From: Megalonaias nervosa | Lineage: Eukaryota > Mollusca > Bivalvia > Unionida > Unionidae | Length of the DNA: 64,000 nucleotides | Direction: 5' to 3' | Assembly (NCBI GenBank): GCA_016617855.1 | Contig: JAECUM010001802.1 | Location: 62,001 to 126,000 of the forward strand | Shown here: positions 10,411-20,163 of the stretch, one piece after another | How positions within the stretch are numbered: position 1 is the first letter of the stretch | How the letters are laid out: each line of letters begins with the position of its first letter | The notes under the pieces: generated by a model | Database searches by the model: none | What the model was told of the DNA's origin: nothing | The model's input: the letters and a program-made list of their open reading frames with translations, nothing else | Made by a program: the position numbers and the translations under genes

Positions 10411-10912
10411 TTAAGGTGACTCTGTCCTTGTCGGAGATGGTTGGGTTTGGTTTCCATTTGTTTCATGGTAAACCTTAATCATTTCTGTGAATTCCTGATC
10501 TGATATTATTCCATCATTGAGCCCTGATAATAGCAGCGATGATAATTTGGCATGTGTGTGTGTTGCCGCTGATAGCAATGTTGTGTATTCATGTAATGTA
10601 TCAGCCGCACACGTAGATATCTTTTTTGCGATGATATTAAGAATACCAGCAACATCAGATACAACTGCAACACCAGTTCCTATTACTGGTGCTATTATGT
10701 ATGACGCTGATAATGATCTGATGATAGGTGCTGTTCCAGCACCTACCGCGGACACCGAGTATACAATTATGCCAGTAACAACGATACGTCTGCGGTATTT
10801 TTTTTAGTTTTACTGTATACTCATCAATGATATTTTTCAGTTGGGTCTGCAACAAACACACTTGTTTGTATTTGTAATGTTGCGCTGCAACAAAGTCAAT
10901 CGATTGGTTCAT
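10411..10912 (-). pseudogene. Small coil/hydrophobic Polinton protein with NDGIISDQEF motif, one frameshift
   Basis: It starts with ATG at 10912 and MNQSIDFVAAQHYKYKQ, a short amphipathic coil (LLQTQLKNIIDEYTVKLKK), then shifts frame at a T-run (plus strand, about 10797-10806). It continues through a Gly/Ala/Val-rich hydrophobic segment (about 10755-10640) and a C-terminal helix pair holding LNDGIISDQEFTEMI. I know this architecture (coil, hydrophobic middle, conserved NDG-ISD-EF ending) from proteins next to capsid genes in cnidarian and molluscan Polinton-like elements. Its function is not established. Without the frameshift it would be about 165 residues. Confidence 0.55.
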
Positions 10913-10920
10913 TATATAAT

Positions 10921-11947
10921 TTAAGTAAGTGGTAGTTTAGCAACTAATTCAAGACACCAGTAATACAACATGGTGAGGCCTTTTTCTTCGGGTGTCACAA
11001 AAAATATTACCTCATCGTTTTGATCCAGTACTATTAACATAACAGATGTAGCAGCCTTAAGTGGAGAACGCTGTGAATTATTGACTAATATTGTAAATGT
11101 TGTGGTGCCGAGTACTAACAACCTGTATATACCAGTAACCTCAGTGCGATGTCTGATGGAATCACTGGTTGGTGACTATAATGCTGATCCAGATACTACT
11201 GTATATACTACACTGTCGGTAATTTTTTATGTCAGAGAGTTTAATGTCAACGACTGCTGGGCTTCCAAACAATTCATTAATGGTTATGTTTGTGTTTCTA
11301 CAAAAATTTGAAAGAGTATTTATGTGAGTAGTATAATCAGATCTAAATGTGGCCAATTCATCATTGATTGTCATTAAAGAATTTATCATCGGAATGTTGC
11401 TATCGTTGACGTATTTCTTCGTTGCAGCGTCATCATTTGATTCTGGTTCTCTAAGACCAGTAATTTTATTATTAGTCATATTGAGAGAACCAGTCATTGT
11501 ATCACCGGCGGTTAGTAAACGATCATTGATCTCAGTTCTGATCATGTTGTTGTTGCTGTCTACGTATCTTTTTGTTGCCACATCATCGTCTGATTTAGGT
11601 TCTCTCACATTGATAATTGTATTTCTGCTCATATTGAGATCATCATACATAATATCTCCGATTCTTCTGATGCATTCAGCAATTTCCCCCATGAGTGTTA
11701 AGACTGATTCCTCCGAGTTTTTAATTTTACCATTCTTAGTAAATACCGCTAAGTTATTTTAGTTGCATCTGGAACTCATCTTTAATTGTCCTTGTTGATC
11801 CTGAAAAACAACAACTTCATATTGGTCCACATCTATGAGACGCAAAAGATTAGCTATCTCGTCCTTGATATGATCAAGTATTGCGTTTTTGGATAATTCA
11901 CCTTGAGGTTTGAGACTCCGAGAAGATCTTCCAAAAATATCTACCAT
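10921..11947 (-). pseudogene. Fibre-like protein with phage-tail-fibre-type repeats, broken
   Basis: It starts with ATG at 11947 (MVDIFGRSSRSLKPQGEL). After a TAA in the same frame the 11692-11162 section carries two copies of a tail-fibre-like repeat: NVREPKSDDDVATKRYVDS and GLREPESNDDAATKKYVND, each preceded by a DLNMS or SLNMTNN element. A frame change near 11160 leads into a C-terminal beta-rich part (TTTFTILVNNSQRSPLKAAT) ending at 10921. Repeats of this type are known in phage tail fibres and in fibre-like proteins of adintovirus/Polinton-type elements, where they would form a trimeric host-contact spike. The spike role is inference. It lies between the protease and the NDG-ISD protein on the same strand. 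Confidence 0.6.
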
Positions 11948-11957
11948 TGTATATTCA

Positions 11958-12374
11958 CTAAGGCCTGTTTAAAATGTTGGACAACGCGGTATACTTGTGC
12001 ATGACTTTATGAGGCGGTGTTGTTGATGATGACACAGCCTTGAGCACAGTAATTACTTCACGGCCACAAATTGGCGGATCAGTTATTGTCTGTGTTGGTA
12101 ATGTTGAATACCATACAGGAGTGTTTTGAAGTCCGTTGACATATTTTAGAAATTCCTTTGGTGGTGCCAACCCATACGAATAAAAATAAACAATTTCACG
12201 TGGATCAATCACGATTGCAACCCAATGTGTACCTAGACCAGAACTTCCATTGAGATTAATGATGCCGGTCTCAACAAGATTTGGTTGTTTTGGTAATTGA
12301 TCATGCATAAAAACACCTCTGAAGTTTTTGATGTCTAATCGCTTAGCAGTACCAAGTAAGTCAAAATTAGACAT
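11958..12374 (-). CDS. Adenain-like (Ulp1-superfamily) cysteine protease, catalytically suspect
   Basis: A 138-residue maturation protease of the adenovirus/Polinton type. From the Met at 12374 it has SNFDLLGTAKRLDI, then RGVFMHDQLP, the catalytic His in GTHWVAI (residue 50), and the catalytic Cys in PICGREV (residue 103). At the position where the family usually has YFDSFG, this copy reads YFYSYG, so the acidic residue is replaced by Tyr65. A longer frame from ATG 12437 exists, but its first 21 residues are the out-of-frame end of the upstream gene, so 12374 is the better start. In adenoviruses the enzyme cleaves core and capsid precursors. This copy is intact in frame but probably inactive. 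Confidence 0.75.
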   Translation of the reverse strand: MSNFDLLGTAKRLDIKNFRGVFMHDQLPKQPNLVETGIINLNGSSGLGTHWVAIVIDPREIVYFYSYGLAPPKEFLKYVNGLQNTPVWYSTLPTQTITDPPICGREVITVLKAVSSSTTPPHKVMHKYTALSNILNRP

Positions 12375-12382
12375 GGGAAGTA

Positions 12383-12850
12383 TCAACGATGTGTCCCGGG
12401 CAGTCTTAGACCGCTCCCCATGAATTGACCATACCATGAATAAGGAGTTCCTGGCAGTCTTAGACCTCTCCCTGTTGATTTTTTGTTTTTTGAAGATTTT
12501 ATTCCTTGTCCTGTTGCTTTCTTTAATGCCATCCTAGCTGCAGTTCCAACAGCACCAAGTGCAGCTGCTTTTGCAACAGCTGGGCTGCAGTGGCTATCAA
12601 CGCTGGTATAGCTGCAAGAAGGGGAAATATACCACCCATTTTGGCAATGTCACTAATGGCACCTACAGAAAGATTAAGTCGTACGCCGGTCTTTGATCAT
12701 TTGGCATCATTGAAATGCTTGAGTGTTTTGACCACCTGCGATCTGTGCTGATTTCAGTAATATTTTTATTCCCGAATTCTTTTTTGATACTGATTGTAGC
12801 TTTTTAATCTGACCAGGAGTCAGACTGACACTAACATGATGATATGACAT
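12383..12850 (-). pseudogene. pX/mu-like basic and hydrophobic core protein, frameshifted
   Basis: The ATG at 12850 starts a segment SVSLTPGQIKKLQSVSKKN followed by a second similar helix unit (TGVRLNLS), then a hydrophobic stretch KMGGIFPLLAAIPALIATAA, then a Lys-rich tail (MALKKATGQGIKSSKNKK) ending in two copies of GRGLRLPG/GSGLRLPG. At least two frameshifts are needed (near 12700 and 12590). Similar proteins in Polintons and adenoviruses are core or membrane-lytic components processed by the viral protease. The stop (complement of 12383-12385) overlaps the extended frame of the protease. The family call is from motif order. Confidence 0.55.
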
Positions 12851-12908
12851 TATACTATCATGAGCAATTTAATTACATGTTTTCCACTGGGGCATCAATG
12901 ACTCTCAT

Positions 12909-14240
12909 TCATCTGCCAACACTTTCAAGCAACATTGTTTTGTTTGAGAGTATAACTGTGATTGCTCTGTAATCAGCAATAGGTCCTCTTGTCAGACGAG
13001 CTCGAAAGTGTACATCAACAACAGATTGTCTAAATCTAAATGTTCCAGAGAAAAGTAATAAATCAAATACAGCATTGTAATATCTGGCTGTGATATTTAT
13101 AGACCAGAATCAACATTTTGATCACATCCAACGAACGTCATCAAACGATGATATGAATGTGCTACATGATTATTTTCAAAATTCAATAATACATCCTCAG
13201 CTGGTTCCTGATGTCCATTTATTCTCAGTGATACCTCAGTAATACCAAGTTTGTCAAATATCATTATGCTGTGTATGTGAGTTTACTTGACCAGCAGCTT
13301 GGAAAGCAACAAATATATGTCACGGTGCAGAGACACCTTGCTGTGATGCTATCTGCCATATGAATAAACCATTAACGTTACTTTGAACGCTATCTGTGGT
13401 CATCGTCAACCATGATAATGTTGATTTACCACCTTGACTCATAAAAGAGAACAGATGTTCTTAATCAGGGAATGTTGGAGTCATTACTGGCATCCACAAC
13501 GAAAGTTTTATCAGTATTACTTTACCAACATCACCGACGGGGCACCAGATTGAATCATTGTCGGTAAACTTTTGTACAAGTACAACTGTATGCTTGGCTC
13601 CGAAAATAACCTTTCTGACATTTCTGCAAAATCCAAAGATATGGACAGTGGAATTGCACGTGAAGATCTTCTTCTTCCATCTTTCAGCATTGATCAACAT
13701 GCTGTGAATCTTAAGTTGAATTCTGGATTGGGTCCAATAACAACCGATTCTACATCTCCATCGTCAACAGCAGCTGTAACTTTTCTTGGTCATCTTATAT
13801 CGTGCTGTCTGTTATCAAGGTGGTTAAAAGTATCCTTGACAAACATCACTGATGGACCAGCTGATCTTGAATAATCATTGCTGTATCTTGCAAGGCCAAG
13901 TATCGTTGATGTCTTTCTGAATTGATTCAATATTTCTTCCGTCAATCATGTATGTGGCACTGTCGAACAATGCCATAATGCCATTATTAACAAAACCAAC
14001 CCTAACATCAGCTCCATATTCGGTATTATCTGCCTTTAAAACTTCACCTTCTACTTCAATGAATGCTTCAGCAGGTAAGAAATATCTGCTTGTATCATGA
14101 ACTTGCAGTTCGATTCAACTACATGAGTCAGGTACACATGCATCATAAGAAAAATACTGATAATCATGTATCGATTCATCTTTGAGAACTGGTGCGTCCA
14201 TGTCGAATGAGGGATCAGATATACGTTTTTGAACATTTTA
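12909..14240 (-). pseudogene. Major-capsid-like (probable double jelly-roll) protein, many frame breaks
   Basis: About 440 codons of coding flavour in three shifting frames. The start region reads DESIHDYQYFSYDACVPDS, then after a stop RYFLPAEAFIEVEGEVL, NNGIMALFDSATYMIDGRNI, and later SVMFVKDTFNHLDNRQ. The next part reads NPEFNLR and SIQLYLYKSLPTMIQS, and the end is RARLTRGPIADYRAITVI. The early block (ordered 'pSesFl-ieG' then 'nn-imaLFd-i-Y-inG-ie') is what I associate with Polinton/adintovirus major capsid proteins. The length suits a double jelly-roll capsid protein somewhat shorter than usual. The capsid assignment is inference; a structure search would settle it. Confidence 0.5.
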
Positions 14241-14252
14241 TTATACTTGTTA

Positions 14253-14645
14253 TCATCTAACACGAAGACCACTTCCTGCTATCAGACTAGCAGTTGTATT
14301 TTTTTCTTTTTCTGATAGTGGTACACCAGCCAACTCTGCTTGCTTTTGATTTGCAGCTTGATTTATTATTTTACTAACATTTGCAGGCATAACTTCGATG
14401 CTGGGTAATTTTACTGGCTGAGGTCGGACCACCTGCGGTCTGCGTATTAATCGTGCTAGTCTGTCCTTGATTGCCGAGAATGCTTTACTGGCAATATCGC
14501 CAACAGCACCAATACCTTTATATCGAACAACGTCAATAGCTTTTATTCCCAGTTGCTTTGCAATAGGTATTGCTGTCAGAGCTATCCTTCTGAACAGACC
14601 GTGAACAATATCACCGAGTCCATCTCCGTAGATCGCTTTATACAT
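14253..14645 (-). CDS. Small basic core-like protein with GDGLGDI and C-terminal AGSGLRVR
   Basis: A 130-residue intact frame from ATG 14645. It opens with IYGDGLGDIVHGLFRR, continues with an amphipathic, basic segment (ALTAIPIAKQLGIKAIDVV, then a GxxA-type region), a Pro/Arg-rich stretch (LIRRPQVVRPQPVKLP), and ends in a Lys/Glu-rich helix and AGSGLRVR. Polintons commonly carry such a protein beside the capsid gene; it resembles adenovirus pVI/pX-type internal proteins. The GxGL motifs match those in neighbouring genes and may be protease sites. A DNA-core or membrane-active role is inferred. Confidence 0.55.
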   Translation of the reverse strand: MYKAIYGDGLGDIVHGLFRRIALTAIPIAKQLGIKAIDVVRYKGIGAVGDIASKAFSAIKDRLARLIRRPQVVRPQPVKLPSIEVMPANVSKIINQAANQKQAELAGVPLSEKEKNTTASLIAGSGLRVR

Positions 14646-14710
14646 CGGTAATCACGAATTTATCACCCTGACCATGATTGGTCCATGTTGAGCGTTACGT
14701 TTGATCATCT

Positions 14711-15764
14711 TATTTTCTTGTCACTGATCTAATTGTATACCCTTTATCACTGCAGTAATCATTAATGATTTCATCAATGAGAGACCGATAAACATTAATA
14801 TCCATGATACCACCTGTAAATAATCTCTGACAAATAGCAGCTGCTTCATTGATGATTTCTGAGGAATTATTGCCAGCTCATTTTCCGCCAATCAAAATTT
14901 CTAACTGTTCAACATCGACAAGGACGTTACTGGGACATGGAGTAATAAGACCACTTCCTTGAGTGACCCAATCGCTCAAACCACTTCCCGTTGTTTCTTC
15001 TGCTTCTTTCTTACTTGGTGAACGTAATTCCCTCCTTCATCTAATTTCTTCAGATTCCAAATCATCTTCTTCTTCTTTTTGCTCCCCTGCTCGTTCAAGC
15101 TCTTTAACTTTCGACTTCATTTCTTTTCCTTTTTGTTTCCTTGATTGTCTAGCTTCTTCAAGTTTCGACTTTATTTCTTTTACTTTTTGTCTCCTTTCTT
15201 GTTTTATTTGTTCAATCTACTCATCTATTAAAATTATTAATATCTTCTGCAGATCTGATTTGTCGAGTATTAGTAGCGATGCGATATATATCCCTAATCC
15301 AATCGGCAGATCTCATAGTTCTAACATATTCAGGTTTTACATACTTCTCTCTATCACTATATCCAAACGCGACAATATCCAGTAATTGGGTTTGGTCCTT
15401 GATAGCGGCAATACCTTCAGGCATGAATTTATCTGCAATGTTAATTGTAACTCTTGGCAGAAGTTGTGGCTCATCTTCAGGTTGTGGTTTGAGGAGGTTG
15501 CTGGGGTGGTGGTCGAGTTGCTTGAAGACGCCCAGCAATATCAACAGGCAATGTCTCAAGAGCTTTTTGTGTTGCCTCAGTTGCTGTAACAATTTTCTTT
15601 ATTGGTTCGACAATTGTTTTAAATAACTGTTCTGTACCTTCTGTAAATTCCACCTGAGATTCCTGATGTGCCTGTAGTTGTTGCGTGACAGAATCACGGA
15701 TGGGGAGATATTTCTTAATTGCCTCTAGTCGTTGTTGAGCTAGTTTAGCTGTGTGAGATTCCAT
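14711..15764 (-). pseudogene. Polinton coiled-coil structural protein, about 350 codons, broken
   Basis: It starts with ATG at 15764 (MESHTAKLAQQRLEAIKKYL), a Gln-rich coil to about 15477. After a frame change (overlap 15592-15477) comes a central domain with VTINIADKFMPEGIAAI and RSADWIRDIYRIATNTRQI. A stop near 15222 is followed by a highly charged Lys/Glu coil (15215-15060) and then SGLSDWVTQGSGLITP. A further stop precedes GNNSSEIINEAAAICQ, and the frame ends at 14711. I know the ending pattern 'G-sikAGNNS-ei-nE' from the same gene in other Polinton-like elements. It is the gene nearest terminal module B. The function is unknown but its context is structural. Confidence 0.5.
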
Positions 15765-15803
15765 TATTGATATAATAATGATTTAATTAAGCCACACCCA
15801 CAC

Positions 15804-16047
15804 AGCAGCAGGGAGGGCAACAACAAAAATTGAGTCCCCGATGGGTAAACGAACACACATACAAAAACAAAAACACAGACGTCAAAAGCGTCAATAAGAA
15901 AAATGAGTTAACCCAATTAGATAAGTCTCGGTCAGTTACAGGCTTCGGTTTGACATTATTAACCTTGTATTTTCATTTTTGTAGGAAGCTTTATTTTCGT
16001 GAAAAACCCCTCCTAAAAATGTTGTAGGATTCGCCCTCTCTGCTACT
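15804..16047. repeat. Polinton terminal module B (244 bp) with its own inverted ends
   Basis: It starts AGCAGCAGGGAGGGCAAC (15804-15821) and ends with an inverted, slightly diverged copy at 16029-16047. The interior matches module A (2104-2346) in the same orientation: GTAAACGAA, AACCCAATTAGATAAG, GGTCAGTTACAGG and TTTGTAGGAAGC all have counterparts. The outer end abuts the 28 bp satellite. The inner end is 39 bp upstream of the start of the coiled-coil gene. Confidence 0.7.
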
Positions 16048-16804
16048 GGATGTCACTATCACCGATATCATAAGGGGATGTCACTACCGCTGATATTATA
16101 AAGGGATGTCACTACCACTTACATTATGAGCGGATGTCACTACCACTGATAATGTAAAGGGATGTCACTACCCCTTACATTATAAGGGGATGTCACTACC
16201 ACTTACATTATAAGGGGATATCACTACCACTGATATTAGAAAGGTATGTCACTACCACTTACATTATATAGGTATGTTACTACCACTGATATTATAAAGG
16301 GATGTCACAACTGCTGATATTATAAAGGGATGTCACTACTACTGATATTATAAAGGGATGTCACTACTGCTGATATTATAAAGGGATGTCATTACCACTT
16401 ACATTATAAAAGGATGGCACTACCACTTACATTATAAGAGTATGTCACTACCACTGATATTATAAAGGGATGTCACTACCACTGATATTATAAAGGGATA
16501 TCACTATCACTGATATTATAAAGGGATGTCACTACCACTGATATTATAAAGGAATGTCACTACCACTTACATTATAAGGGGATGTCACTACCACTGATAT
16601 TATAAAGGTATGTCACTACCACTTACATTATAAGGGTATGTCATTACCACTTACATTATAAGGGGATGTCACTACCACTGATACTATAAGGGTATGTCAC
16701 TACCATTTATATTATGAGGGTATGTCACTACCACTGATATTATAAAGGGATGTCACTACCACTTACATTATAAGGGAATGTCACTACCACTGATATTATA
16801 AAGG
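16048..16804. repeat. 28 bp satellite, about 27 copies
   Basis: Units of the type GGGATGTCACTACCACTGAT followed by ATTATAAA, with a TTAC variant in place of TGAT. Copies differ by a few bases. Confidence 0.95.
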
Positions 16805-17442
16805 TGGCGCTCTACAGTTTCCTATTTTGCATAGGGTTAGAATTTTAAAGAAAAAGAATTCCTCCGGGTTTCCTCACAAGTTATACTGGCTATTTAAAAA
16901 AGACCTTGTATATCTTAGGTATCGTTCAAAGAACCTTTAATTCCCTTTATTTTGGTGTATGACTGATGGGTGTAGTATACAGCCTGGCCTTACTCCAGAT
17001 GTGCACCCTTTCAAAAAAGTGCTAACTCCACCTGGTCATTTTCACTTCCTAAACTTCAGAGGTAAATTGTAAAAAAAAGAGCAGATAACTTTTTTTACAT
17101 TTTATATATTTGGTAATTCATTCTTTGCAATTTCAGAAGCTAGTATTGTCTAGTCTGGCAAAATTCATTTTCCCAATTTTAATAGCTGCTAAGGATAGTG
17201 TACTTTAGACAAATTCAGGCTGATTTTTGGAGCACAAGGGAGCAGTCATTTTAGTTAGCAGTGTGCTAAGATCATTTACAATTTCTAAAAGTACAATATC
17301 CAAAGAAATGTCAGTCACATTACATCAAAGTAGCATAGAGGTATGCCAACATTCTCTCCACTGTACATGTTTTAAAGGCAAACAACTTCACCTTACATAT
17401 GTCACTCTCTCAAAAGCACATAATAACTGGTGAGTGCCCCCA
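16805..17442. other. ~640 bp unique insert inside the 28 bp satellite
   Basis: Satellite units stop at 16804 and resume at 17443. The insert has no recognised gene; a 68-residue frame at 17227-17433 matches nothing I know. Confidence 0.6.
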
Positions 17443-17521
17443 AAGGTATGTCACTACCATTTACATTATAAGCGGATGTCACTACCACTGATATTATAAA
17501 GGGATGTCACTACCACTTACA
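17443..17521. repeat. 28 bp satellite, second block (about three copies)
   Basis: Same TGTCACTACCA unit as 16048-16804. Confidence 0.9.
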
Positions 17522-17755
17522 TCTAAAATGTAATGGTCATCAGATGCAATAGGATGTAAAATGTAATGGTCATCAGATGCAATAGAATGTAAAATGTAAT
17601 TGTCATCACATGCAATAGGATGTAAAATGTAATGGTCATCAGATGCAATAGGATGTAAAATGTAATGGTCATCAGATGCAATAGGATGTAAAATGTAATG
17701 GTCATCAGATGCAGTAGGATGTAAAATGTAATGGTCATCAGATGCAATAGGGTAA
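17522..17755. repeat. 33 bp minisatellite, about seven copies
   Basis: Unit AAAATGTAATGGTCATCAGA plus TGCAATAGGATGT. Because 33 is a multiple of three, the minus strand stays open as an 11-residue repeat; this is not a gene. Confidence 0.95.
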
Positions 17756-18227
17756 AACTCCTTAATCTGTGACAAGAAATGATTTGCTATTGATTTAGTA
17801 AAAACATTTGGATATGGTTGAAATTAATTATATGAGTATTTACCAAATGAATTTGTGTGTCAACGAAGATATGTGCAAATAGGATTATTGATATAGCTGT
17901 TCAGATTGTATGATGATATATATCTGGTATATGGACATTAGGTACAGTAATCTGCATATTAGTTTGATTTGAAATTAGGTCACTGTGCATATTATTTAAA
18001 ACATGTAAATAAATTGTCTTAATCAATATGTTGACACACTAGCAATCAAACCAGAAAGGGTGAATGTATATAACAACTGTTCTCTGCTGTAACATGAATT
18101 ATCCACAATTTGAATCACCATGCCAGCCCTGCCTCAAAACTGGGTTGAGAACTGGCATATTTACAAGATCTAAATAATGATGTCACAAGGTTGCTTACTT
18201 TTTCAAATTTTAACTTGTGTCAAAGGA
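17756..18227. other. No gene recognised
   Basis: AT-rich sequence upstream of the first recognised C2-gene exon; possibly intron of that gene. Confidence 0.5.
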
Positions 18228-18534
18228 ATAGCAAGTTAGCACAAAAACATTGACTAGGCCTAGATATAATGACTTTTTGTTACTTGGTGTAGCAAGTTGG
18301 CACAAAAACATTGACTAGGCCTAGATATAATGACTTTTTGTTACTTGGTGTAGCAAGTTGGCACAAAAACATTGACTAGGCCTAGATATAATGACTTTTT
18401 GTTACTTGGTGTAGCAAGTTGGCACAAAAACATTGACTAGGCCTAGATATAATGACTTTTTGTTACTTGGTGTAGCAAGTTGGCACAAAAACATTGACTA
18501 GGCCTAGATATAATGACTTTTTGTCACTTGGTGT
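18228..18534. repeat. 61 bp minisatellite, about five copies
   Basis: Near-identical units starting TAGCAAGTTGGCACAAAAAC, at 61 bp spacing (for example 18290 and 18351). The last copy ends about 5 bp before the splice acceptor at 18538-18539. Confidence 0.95.
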
Positions 18535-18539
18535 TTTAG

Positions 18540-18667
18540 TGAGCTAGTCAATGATGAGCCCCAGTCAGGAAAATGCTGTGCTCAAATCTACAGCAGGAAA
18601 CCAGTAGCTGTCACACAGATTACCATAGCAAAAGCTGAGGATATACAACCACCTGACAGAGGAAAAT
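18540..18667 (+). CDS. C2-domain (calpain-5-like) gene, exon with first C2 strand
   Basis: The exon is bounded by TTTTAG before 18540 and GTAAGT at 18668. The frame (first full codon at 18541) reads ELVNDEPQSGKCCAQIYS, then VAVTQITIAKAEDIQPP, the first beta-strand region of a C2 domain. The last base is the first base of a split codon completed exactly by CT at 23280-23281. That phase match, together with continuous C2 homology, makes the splice credible. The segment before the C2 strand would join a preceding domain; in calpain-5/6/TRA-3 this is the calpain beta-sandwich. Catalytic-domain exons are not seen to the left, so this is the 3' part of a gene whose start is outside the window or lost. 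Confidence 0.6.
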
Positions 18668-20163
18668 GTAAGTAGGTCTCCTGTATCTGGATTTGGATCA
18701 CATTTTGTTTCCTTAAGTAGTCTCTACATTTGTTTGTCAGTACTGAATTTTCCAGTGTCCAAATTCTAACAAATCATATGTGAATCTAAAGTATCTTCAA
18801 AGATGAACTCATGGAGAAGTTCTTGTCATGGATTGAGCGGCATTGTTTTTGAGAGCCTGAAATGCAAGCAAAACAACAGCCATAGGTCAGAAATTTCACT
18901 TTTGGCTACACATCAATACCCGATTACTCACTGTTCACTTCACTAAAATACATTAGTTAACCAATACAAACTCATATTCTAAAGAATAAACAATTTCCTT
19001 TAAATCAATATCAAGGATGTTTAAATAAAAGTCATGGATCACCATCAAATAGTAGAGGGAAAAATGCTATATAAATAGATTGGGACTATATTTCCTAAAG
19101 AAATAATTGTGACCCAAGTCCATCAAAAGATGTTTTTGTGATAGAGTATTTTAGAAGTATAAAATCTGTATCAGTTTATCTGACTGGTACTAAAGTTTCT
19201 GCGAGTAAAAGATCCATCCAAATTTGTAATTTCCTTGCACAGGTTTTTCTTTTTCGCTGTAAAATGAGATAAAAAAAATGAAGTGTAAATGAGACATAAA
19301 GTGTGTGTGTGTGCATGCATGCGCATGTGCATGCGTGTGTGTGTGTGAAGTGAAATATGTAAATCAGTGATGTTTGGAATATTGGAGGATGACGTTTGAC
19401 AGGTGTAATTACCTATGTATGGATGTAATTTCCATAATTCTCTTTGTATGGATTTAATTTCCTTTAACTAACATGACTGGTATTTAGTTTTAAAACATTC
19501 ATTTTCCCTCATTACAACTGCAATTTTTTTTATGACTGCCCACAGCTACCCCTGTTAGCATAAAAGCATTTTTTGTTGGAGGTTCCAGGCTTGTATTTTC
19601 CTCTTGAAGCAGGGGGTTATCACTATCCGTTGTTAGTGCTGTCATCTCCTAGTCATTGCCCAGCTCAAGTCCTATGCTAGTGAAGAGACCCTATACTGGA
19701 CTAACTGTATGTCTGGAATTTCAGAATAGTTTCCCTTGGATTAATTTGGTGTAACACCACTAGTTTCCGTGTCTGAATTCCCAACAGAGGAAAGTTGTAT
19801 TTAATTTCAAGTTAATTGAAAATTTATATCATCCCTTGATACTATGGAAGACTGGTTTGGAGTGCTACAGACCTGAAATATACTTAATTGCTGTCATGGT
19901 TACTGTAACTGGTTTTGGAATAAATTTCTTGAGCAATGAATTGAAACTCAGTGTAGAATTAGCATTGTATGTAAGGGTACAATAATTGATATCAGCATTT
20001 TTGCTGTTTTGAAATATAGTAAGATGGTGTCTACATCAGTGTTGAAAACTCTGAAAAACTAACTAGTAGGTAGATTTAGTAAAGTTCCAGATTGGCATAT
20101 TTTGAATATGTAGTCCTCCCTTACTTGTTCATGAATGATGGGAAGGAGACCGATTATCAGATT
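18668..20163. other. Intron sequence, no gene recognised
   Basis: Lies between the 18540-18667 and 23280-23416 exons. It includes an alternating GTGTGT/GCATGC stretch near 19301-19350 and nothing else of note. Confidence 0.55.

Noticed and set aside
1..16047. A functional virus or active Polinton
   Set aside because: Nearly every gene has stops or frameshifts, and the two segments do not form one element with inverted ends.
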